Shown piece after piece: positions 1 through 4,831 of a stretch of 8,766 nucleotides of DNA. The stretch spans positions 1-8,766 of the forward strand of contig JADFRO010000111.1 of NCBI GenBank assembly GCA_022561255.1, written 5' to 3'. A program made the position numbers and the translations under genes. The DNA comes from Planctomycetota bacterium. Lineage in GTDB: Bacteria > Planctomycetota > Phycisphaerae > UBA1845. How positions within the stretch are numbered: position 1 is the stretch's first letter; each line of letters starts with the position of its first letter. The notes under the pieces were generated by a model. It worked only from the letters and a program-made list of their open reading frames with translations, searched no databases and was not told where the DNA came from.

Positions 1-1064
1 GGCCTCACTCCGCAAAACACCATCGGCGATACGCAGTCGTCCAACATGAGGACTTCGGGTACGCGACGAACGCCCAGAGTACGACAGGCCTTAACGACCA
101 TGCGACGGACGGTCCTCGGCGCTGAGGTCGCTCTACGCAGGCGCCGACGGAAATCAACGATACGCAGCGCACACCACAGGAGTATCGCGACCGTACCACC
201 GATCCAGATGTTTGTGGGTAGCGGAGGTACCCGCGTTATCGCATTCCGAACGCCGACAAAGGCGTCGAGCCATTCGCGCGAGCCACGCATAACCTTTTCC
301 ACCACGATCGCCCAGAAACTTGGTTCGGCAGACTTGCTTGGGTTGGATTCCATTACCACCGCGGCGAGCGTCGGCTCGTTGCCGGCGGCGAGGCGCGACC
401 GAATCGGCGGCGGCGGCTCTTTCGCCAAGCGTTTGGCTCCGACGGCAACACGCTCGGGATGCCACTCGTACGCGGCTGGGCAAAATGGCCCGACCGTTGT
501 GGCCTTACGCTCGACGATGGGATCCGCTGGGCAATAATTAGGAAGCAGCCCGTCAGCGCCACCAACCTGGGCGAGCATCTCCGGTACGTGTGACGCCGCG
601 CGGGCCGCTAACCGTGGTGAAGGGGGTGTTACCGTGGCTGGGAAACGTCTATAGGTTCGGTTGACGCGGGAGCGCACGGCGCCTTTCGTATGCCGGCGCT
701 CGGCTCGAACGTACGAACCAGCCGATGACCGGGGCCTGGAGCCGTTTCTATAGAGGTCGTTCGACTTTTTTTCTCCCCTCCTTACCAAGGGGTCGGGGGA
801 GGTTGCTGACGAATGCGGCAGACCCGCCTGTAGTCCCCCCCTGGTAAGGGGGGACGAAGGAGACAGCGATGCCGTCGGAGTCGATACACCGGGCAACAAC
901 GGAGGCAAGACCAACCAAAGGAGGACCATCAGCCACATCGTATGGCGCGTTGCCGGCCGGCAGCGAAGCAGGTGCGTTGCGGCGGCGGCCATCAACACCA
1001 GCGGCAGCGCTGCCAAGCTGTTGTGCCACAGCAAGTTCGTCGCCTGCGATGCCCAGTCCATCAT
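1..1064 (-). CDS. BlaR1-like M56 family membrane peptidase/sensor, N-terminal part (runs off left edge)
   Basis: The frame is open from 1094 down to base 1 with no stop; 354 codons are visible. ATG at 1064 (or the adjacent ATG at 1061) follows a GGAGAGG ribosome site and lies 27 bases after the BlaI stop, so the two genes form an operon. Seen in the protein: membrane segments at about residues 10-33 and 41-58 with the 'RHTMWLMVLLWLVLPP' type pattern of M56 proteins, a long poorly conserved linker (about 60-280), a third membrane segment at about 285-303, then 'DFRRRLRRA' and 'RRVPEVLMLDDCVSPMVFCGV', which matches the stretch before the zinc-binding HExxH helix of M56 peptidases. That helix would lie beyond base 1 and is not seen. 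In known pairs such a protein senses an envelope signal and inactivates its BlaI partner by proteolysis. The ligand here cannot be inferred. A palindromic repeat is embedded in the linker. Confidence 0.85.
   Translation of the reverse strand, partial: MMDWASQATNLLWHNSLAALPLVLMAAAATHLLRCRPATRHTMWLMVLLWLVLPPLLPGVSTPTASLSPSSPLTRGGLQAGLPHSSATSPDPLVRRGEKKSNDLYRNGSRPRSSAGSYVRAERRHTKGAVRSRVNRTYRRFPATVTPPSPRLAARAASHVPEMLAQVGGADGLLPNYCPADPIVERKATTVGPFCPAAYEWHPERVAVGAKRLAKEPPPPIRSRLAAGNEPTLAAVVMESNPSKSAEPSFWAIVVEKVMRGSREWLDAFVGVRNAITRVPPLPTNIWIGGTVAILLWCALRIVDFRRRLRRATSAPRTVRRMVVKACRTLGVRRVPEVLMLDDCVSPMVFCGVR
777..853. repeat. Imperfect inverted repeat (CCTTACCA core) inside the M56 linker
   Basis: The arms at 777-792 (CCTCCTTACCAAGGGG) and 838-853 (CCCCTGGTAAGGGGGG) are reverse complements at 14 of 16 positions, separated by 45 bases. 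Each arm also contains its own small CCTT/AAGG dyad. The G/C-run-plus-TTACC pattern resembles short palindromic repeats scattered in many bacterial genomes; this resemblance is from memory. It lies in the M56 coding region between membrane segments 2 and 3 and keeps the frame open, encoding low-complexity S/P/G/R-rich sequence. Confidence 0.6.
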
Positions 1065-1090
1065 CCCTCTCCACTGCGCGGGACAGCCAC

Positions 1091-1477
1091 TTACTCACCG
1101 GGGTCCAGGTCGCCGACAAGTTCTTGGAGTTGTTCAATCTCTTCAGGTGTTAACCGTTCGTTGCGTACAAGTTGCAGGACGAGGGGGCCGGCGGCCCCGT
1201 CGTACAACTGGGCCATCAGCGTCTTGAGCCGTGATCGCGTCACGCGGTCGCGCGAGACCCGAGCCCGGAAGACGTGAGCTACGTCGGACTTGTCGCTCAC
1301 GACGAAGCGTTTTTGCTCCAGGCGAATCATTAGTGTCTGTACGGTCGTGTAGGCAACCTTCTTACCCCGCTCGTGGAGATGGTTGAGCACCTCGCGAACT
1401 GTCGTGGGGCCCAAGTGCCACAGAGCTTTTAGTACTTCGAGCTCTGCACCGGCGAGTTCTTGCAAACGATCGGCCAT
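1091..1477 (-). CDS. BlaI/MecI/CopY-family transcriptional repressor
   Basis: This 128-residue protein has the usual length of the penicillinase-repressor family. The winged helix-turn-helix covers about residues 5-72: 'ELEVLKALWHLGPTTVREVL', the recognition-helix stretch 'YTTVQTLMIRLEQK' (43-56) and the wing 'DKSDVAHVFRARVSR'. A C-terminal dimerisation helix region follows ('SRLKTLMAQLYDG', 'LTPEEIEQLQELV'). These are hallmarks of dimeric repressors that bind dyad operators and are removed by their M56 partner. The M56 gene follows directly, supporting a two-gene sensor/repressor unit. The start at 1477 is the only reasonable ATG; its ribosome site is weak (GGAC about 8 bases upstream). A promoter with overlapping dyads lies 80-110 bases upstream, which suggests autoregulation. 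The regulated targets are not known; beta-lactam resistance should not be assumed from the family name. Confidence 0.9.
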   Translation of the reverse strand: MADRLQELAGAELEVLKALWHLGPTTVREVLNHLHERGKKVAYTTVQTLMIRLEQKRFVVSDKSDVAHVFRARVSRDRVTRSRLKTLMAQLYDGAAGPLVLQLVRNERLTPEEIEQLQELVGDLDPGE

Positions 1478-1523
1478 AGCGAATGTCCATGTCGGCCCGT
1501 GGTTGCGTTGAGCGGCTTGGTCC

Positions 1524-1580
1524 GTCGGAGGAAACGTCCTCCTACAACCGTCGGAGGTATCCTACTACGATTGTCGGAGG
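1524..1580. repeat. Tandem GTCGGAGG dyad units at the BlaI promoter (candidate operators)
   Basis: GTCGGAGG occurs three times, at 1524-1531, 1550-1557 and 1573-1580. The last two belong to 20-base units (1538-1557 and 1561-1580) that match at 16 of 20 positions, begin CCT(C/A)C and end GTCGGAGG, so each has CCTCC/GGAGG-like symmetry. They repeat with a 23-base period, about two helical turns. A further perfect dyad GGAGGA-AACG-TCCTCC lies at 1527-1542. One unit sits between -35 and -10, the other just downstream of -10. This fits cooperative repressor binding. Alternatively the block could be a dispersed genomic repeat that happens to lie here. Confidence 0.45.
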
Positions 1581-1587
1581 TCGTCAA
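1559..1587 (-). promoter_or_regulatory. Putative sigma70-type promoter of the BlaI-M56 operon
   Basis: On the minus strand, TTGACG (1587-1582) is followed after 17 bases by TAGGAT (1564-1559). This is close to the -35/-10 consensus with ideal spacing, about 80 bases before the BlaI start. The spacer is filled by one copy of the CCTAC...GGAGG dyad repeat, so a bound repressor would block polymerase. Confidence 0.5.
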
Positions 1588-1597
1588 CGCTTTTCTC

Positions 1598-1796
1598 CAT
1601 GATTTGCGATGATTTACAATTCCCGACAACCCTTCACCTGTCACACCGCAGCCACAGGCGCTACACGACGAGCCGGGGAACAGCACACGGGGAGCCGGGT
1701 AAGACGATTCATGGAGAATCAAGGAGTGGACCCGCCGGCAGGAGACGCGGAATTCGCGGAGGGACGCCGGGGCGCGGGATGCCAAGACATTGACTA
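1598..1796. other. Remainder of the 1478-1819 intergenic region, nothing recognised
   Basis: Apart from the BlaI promoter and dyads on its left and a small hairpin at its right end, this stretch shows no convincing gene. Short plus-strand frames (for example 1609-1797) have arginine- and glycine-rich translations without domain features and no good ribosome site. Confidence 0.5.
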
Positions 1797-1812
1797 GGCG
1801 CTAGAGTGCGCC
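1797..1812 (-). terminator. Weak hairpin after the CheX gene
   Basis: GGCGC-(6 bases)-GCGCC forms a perfect 5-bp stem beginning 8 bases after the CheX stop codon. There is no T-run after it on the minus strand, so it would be at best a weak or factor-assisted terminator. Confidence 0.25.
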
Positions 1813-1819
1813 GCGACAG

Positions 1820-2281
1820 TTAGGTTCGGTCGCCGAACGCGACGTTAAGGAAGAAATCGCCGGCAGGAATCGAAAACGCAATCCGTAGCCAGAGAGATAG
1901 TTCACAAATCAGCCCGAGCGGCGAGTCTCCGAGCACAATGCGCGGAACAGAGATGGAATCGAACCTACCCTTCAGATCCTTCCTTGCATTTCCGACGACC
2001 ATGTTGGCCAGCTCGCCCACGGCCTCGGACGCATCGGCGATCGTCACACTCGTCCCCATAAACGATGCCCCAATCGACATCGCAACCTTCGTTGAGAAAC
2101 TAAGAACGACAGCGCCGTCTTGCGTGGCTCCCCGCATATCGACGACGGCGTACACAGAGTCGTTACCGGTCCTTATACAGGCGACGGCTTGTGGATGGTG
2201 CACGAGAATACGGGTACTCGCCATCATCGAGAAGACCCTTTTCGTGGCCTCGACAAACGGATTGATACAGCGGACATCCAT
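1820..2281 (-). CDS. CheX-type chemotaxis phosphatase (CheC/CheX family)
   Basis: The ATG at 2281 gives 153 residues, the usual CheX length, and begins with the family's opening 'INPFVEAT' (residues 6-13). The frame is also open upstream to about 2350 but that part looks non-coding. A central strand 'DGAVVLSFSTKVAMSI' is followed by the signature helix 'ASEAVGELANMVVGNARKDL' (84-103). It carries the ExxN active-site motif, E90 and N93, which CheX, CheC and FliY use to dephosphorylate CheY-P. The C-terminus 'RIAFSIPAGDFFLNVAF' matches the final strands of the fold. A cytoplasmic enzyme of this type resets response regulators in chemotaxis or in other two-component pathways. No CheA, CheY, receptor or flagellar gene is nearby, so the partner regulator is unknown. 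The ribosome site is a GGGGTGG stretch about 7 bases before the start. Confidence 0.85.
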   Translation of the reverse strand: MDVRCINPFVEATKRVFSMMASTRILVHHPQAVACIRTGNDSVYAVVDMRGATQDGAVVLSFSTKVAMSIGASFMGTSVTIADASEAVGELANMVVGNARKDLKGRFDSISVPRIVLGDSPLGLICELSLWLRIAFSIPAGDFFLNVAFGDRT

Positions 2282-2360
2282 TCCTACACCACCCCAAGAA
2301 TCGACACGCGCCGTGTACGGACCCAGCGAGCGCGCAGGAAGAGCGCCCACTTCCGAACCA

Positions 2361-2385
2361 CCCCAACGGTACGATATCGTTGGGG
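2361..2385. promoter_or_regulatory. Perfect 8-bp hairpin in the peroxidase-CheX gap
   Basis: CCCCAACG (2361-2368) and CGTTGGGG (2378-2385) are perfect reverse complements around a 9-base loop that itself carries most of the palindrome ACGATATCGT. It is about 76 bases after the peroxidase stop and 80 bases before the CheX start. With no T-run after it on the minus strand, it may be an operator, an RNA-stabilising hairpin or a factor-dependent terminator. Confidence 0.4.
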
Positions 2386-2461
2386 AACCGGCTCGTTGAC
2401 GCTCTTTCGGTCGTTTTCCCGGACCTACGAGGAAACAACAATCGGACGGCAGCGCCCGGGT

Positions 2462-3037
2462 TTACTCGACGGCCAAAGCTTCTTCGAGTTGCTTGATTAA
2501 CGTTTCGTCCGACGGAAGAACCCTCGGGCCGAACTTCGCGAGTACTTTGCCGTCGCGTCCGATAAGATACTTTTGAAAATTCCACGGAATCTCACCGGCG
2601 ATGGCCTTGTCGGCGTGGTGCGTCAGAAACTTATAGAGCGAACACTGATCGTCGCCCTTGACGGAAATCTTGGCGAACAGATCGAACGTGATCTTCTTCT
2701 TGCTACAGAACTGAGCGATCTCGCTGTTGGACCCGGGCTCCTGGTTGCCGAAATTGTTGGCTGGGAACGCGAGAACGTGAAAGCCCTTGTCCTTATACTT
2801 CTTGAAGATTGACTCCAGACCGGAGTACGTGGGGTTGCTCAGTCCTCACTTGCTCGCGACGTTGATGACCAGGAAGACGTCGCCTCGATACTTCGAGAGC
2901 GCAACCTCCTTCCCCTGAATGTCCTTGACGATGAAGTCGTAAATGGATCGCGCCGGAGACTTTCCGGCCTGCTGTACGTCCGCAAACGCAACGCCGGCGG
3001 CGGCCATTGCGCCCAAGACTACCAGTGTTTTGATCAT
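2462..3037 (-). CDS. Exported selenocysteine-containing glutathione peroxidase (TGA at 2846-2848 read as Sec)
   Basis: Translating through one TGA gives a complete 191-residue glutathione peroxidase. A signal peptide is visible (MIKTLVVLGAMAAAGVAFA, cleavage after A19). 'LVINVASK' leads to the TGA at residue 64, exactly the peroxidatic Sec/Cys position, followed by 'GLSNPTYSGLE'. Further family motifs follow in the same frame: 'FPANNFGNQEPGSNSEI' (91-107), 'FDLFAKISVKGDD' (118-130) and 'WNFQKYLIGRDG' (152-163). The catalytic tetrad is therefore U64, Q99, W152, N153. C111 ('QFC') sits where thioredoxin-dependent members keep a resolving cysteine, so the reductant may be thioredoxin-like; this is inferred. 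The start at 3037 has a strong GAGGAG site 8 bases upstream. A hairpin after the TGA fits a bacterial SECIS. The enzyme would reduce peroxides or lipid hydroperoxides outside the cytoplasm. The alternative is a nonsense mutation replacing the catalytic cysteine, which the intact downstream frame and hairpin make unlikely. Confidence 0.88.
2812..2848 (-). promoter_or_regulatory. Sec codon (TGA) and putative bacterial SECIS hairpin
   Basis: On the minus strand the TGA (2848-2846) is followed by 19 bases, then ACUCC (2826-2822), loop GGUCU (2821-2817), and GGAGU (2816-2812), a perfect 5-bp stem. The loop starts 24 bases after the TGA and opens with two Gs, meeting the general bacterial SECIS rules as I recall them (apical loop about 16-37 bases from UGA, a G among the first two loop bases). 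The loop resembles the GGUC(U) apex of E. coli fdhF, which SelB recognises. No lower-stem extension is obvious. Confidence 0.7.
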
Positions 3038-3096
3038 CGCAACTACTCCTCTTCGACAAGTGCAACGTAGCGGTCGGCCCGAACCGACGACGGTTC

Positions 3097-3125
3097 ATGG
3101 TCGCGTGTCGCCCGAGGTGTGTCAA
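3097..3125 (-). promoter_or_regulatory. Possible promoter of the selenoprotein peroxidase
   Basis: A perfect -35 TTGACA (3125-3120) is followed after 17 bases by GACCAT (3102-3097), a weak -10. It lies in the 108-base gap between the TldE-like stop and the peroxidase start and would give a leader of roughly 50 bases. Read-through from the upstream operon is also possible. Confidence 0.35.
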
Positions 3126-3145
3126 CGTGTGATGTTTCGCCCTCG

Positions 3146-4807
3146 TTACGGTCGCGTCGACGGCGACGGAAGAATGGGGAGCTTGTCGAACTCCGTTTCC
3201 GTCTTGGTGAGCTCCAGCTCTTCAAACAAGATAGCTGGAGCGATGATGGTCGAGGCGACGGACCCGGACGTGTTGTAGGCCTTTCGCTCCCGTCCGGCGG
3301 CCAAAATGCGCTTCAACGCACGTCGCTCGACAGGAAGAAACTGTAGCCCGCGTACGAGCTCCTCACGCCCATCGTCCACGAAGACTTTGTAGGCGTAGAC
3401 GGGCGGGCCGAGCGAACCGGAGCGCCCCGGCTTGAGCGTCGTTATGCGGAGGGCGAACGGCAACCCTTCATCGCGGGCGGCCTGAATCAACTCTTCTTTG
3501 AGCTCGCTTTGAGATAGCGCGTTGTCGTCCGAAACGTAGAGGCAACCGGCCGTCGCGCGGGCGTCACCGAATCCGTTGTTGCGCCCGTGGCCCGTGGAAC
3601 GCTTCACCTTCTTGGTGGGCGCCCGGGCGGACACGAGGTTCTTAAGAATGCCCTTTTCGACGATGCTGACCCGATGGGCTTTGACGGCTTCGTCATCATA
3701 CTTGTACGCACCGGCGAGAACCGTGCCTTCGAACTGTTTGGGACCGGGGTCATCGAATATCTGAAATGAACGCGGAAGGATTCGCAAGCCCAACTTTTTT
3801 TCTAGGCTATCATCGCCCCAGCGTCCTGCGCCAAGCGGCACAGGCCTGGCACAAAGAGCGTCCGCGAGCAACGCGTCAAAGACACTTCCGGCGGCGATCG
3901 CCTCGAACAGTATCGGACCGGTGTACTGCTCGGGCACTTCCGCTTCGCTGAGCGCGACCAACGAAGTACACATTTCGTCGATGTCGGTCTGCATCTTCTC
4001 GATCGTCGGAAGTTGATCGGGCGTTTCCGCCAGATAGGTGCGCGAGTCCGACAAGGGCATGCCGTCGGGTGCCTGAATCCGCGCTTTGATCTCCAACCAC
4101 AACCCGGTGTCTGAGCTGCGAAGACGTGTGCCTTCGGAGTTCACGATCCAATCCGTCACGGTTCCGGCCATAAACGAGACGGAAGAGTTTTGAATCTTGC
4201 CGTATCGCTCGAAGCGCTTCGAGAGTTGAACGATCCGGTGCTCCCACTCGGCCGGCGACAGGTCGAGCTTTGCGGGCGGACCGGATTTCTGTACGGAAGG
4301 TGCCGCCGAGAAATCATCGGGGCGATCTACCACCGTTTTGGACTTGAGATACGCCTCTTTCCGCGTGAGCGTCTCGACGGCACCCTTGTAATCCTGGTCG
4401 AGCAGCAGCCAGATCGCGTGGCGAAGGGCGACGTAGTCGTCGTCCAGGGGTAGCGTACCCACTTGGCCGAACGATCGCAGAACGTTCGTGTTATCCATCG
4501 TGTACGATCCCACGCGGGTTCTGATGTTGATGAAACGGTTGTGGCGCTCCTCCGATCGCAGGAGCCCACCGTACGCAGCGCGCACGGAGAAGGTCGATCG
4601 GTCCTGTGTGGCGAGTTGAATGAAATAGGGTTTCGGCAGGTCGTCGAGTGACAGCTTCTCCATCGACCGCTGCATCTCGTCGACCATCGCTCGCATAACC
4701 ACATCGTCGCCTGCGATCCCGTCGGCCTTGGCAAAGGATGTCGGAGTCCCGACGAGGACGAACACGGATATCGTGCAGGTCGCTACGGCTCTCTGAGTAA
4801 GCATCAT
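3146..4807 (-). CDS. Exported TldE/PmbA-like protein, zinc site lost
   Basis: This 553-residue protein is a paralogue of its upstream neighbour. Both share the N-terminal block (here 'SMEKLSLDDLPKPYFI', there 'SMEHLVSEEGAKPYFI'), the 'YKYDDEAVKAHRVSIVEKGILKNLV' region, 'STGHGRN' and 'YAYKVFVDDGREELVRG'. The metalloprotease motif is gone: where the neighbour has HExxxH, this one has D311, A312 and D316, and the C-terminal cysteine ligand is missing ('TSGSVASTIIAPAILFEEL'). E. coli TldE (PmbA) likewise lacks the motif and forms a heterodimer with active TldD, so this is probably the non-catalytic partner. A signal peptide is visible (MMLTQRAVATCTISVFVLVGTPTSFA). I chose ATG 4807 because GGAG lies 6 bases upstream; ATG 4819 would put that GGAG inside the gene. 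It begins 24 bases after the neighbour's stop, in one operon. It ends in a proline-rich tail similar to its neighbour's. Confidence 0.85.
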   Translation of the reverse strand: MMLTQRAVATCTISVFVLVGTPTSFAKADGIAGDDVVMRAMVDEMQRSMEKLSLDDLPKPYFIQLATQDRSTFSVRAAYGGLLRSEERHNRFINIRTRVGSYTMDNTNVLRSFGQVGTLPLDDDYVALRHAIWLLLDQDYKGAVETLTRKEAYLKSKTVVDRPDDFSAAPSVQKSGPPAKLDLSPAEWEHRIVQLSKRFERYGKIQNSSVSFMAGTVTDWIVNSEGTRLRSSDTGLWLEIKARIQAPDGMPLSDSRTYLAETPDQLPTIEKMQTDIDEMCTSLVALSEAEVPEQYTGPILFEAIAAGSVFDALLADALCARPVPLGAGRWGDDSLEKKLGLRILPRSFQIFDDPGPKQFEGTVLAGAYKYDDEAVKAHRVSIVEKGILKNLVSARAPTKKVKRSTGHGRNNGFGDARATAGCLYVSDDNALSQSELKEELIQAARDEGLPFALRITTLKPGRSGSLGPPVYAYKVFVDDGREELVRGLQFLPVERRALKRILAAGRERKAYNTSGSVASTIIAPAILFEELELTKTETEFDKLPILPSPSTRP

Positions 4808-4831
4808 CAACGACTCCATAGATCCACAAAC

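Noticed and set aside
46..537. 163-residue plus-strand frame
   Set aside because: Antisense shadow of the M56 gene with no domain features or good ribosome site.
748..1137. 129-residue minus-strand frame after BlaI
   Set aside because: Shifted by one base from the M56 frame; only the M56 frame shows membrane segments and stays open to the window edge.
1524..1580. CRISPR-like array from repeated GTCGGAGG
   Set aside because: Repeats are 8-20 bases with 3-18 base spacing and only partly conserved; no spacer structure or cas gene.
2163..2585. 140-residue minus-strand frame overlapping the peroxidase end and CheX start
   Set aside because: It is in another frame, has arginine-rich unstructured translation, and overlaps well-supported genes on the same strand.
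2846..3037. Short 63-residue gene or pseudogene ending at TGA 2846
   Set aside because: The frame continues with all glutathione peroxidase motifs after the TGA, which sits at the Sec position; treated as one selenoprotein gene.
3876..4247. 123-residue minus-strand frame inside the TldE-like gene
   Set aside because: Shadow frame in the same strand with arginine-rich translation; the TldE frame has clear family similarity throughout.
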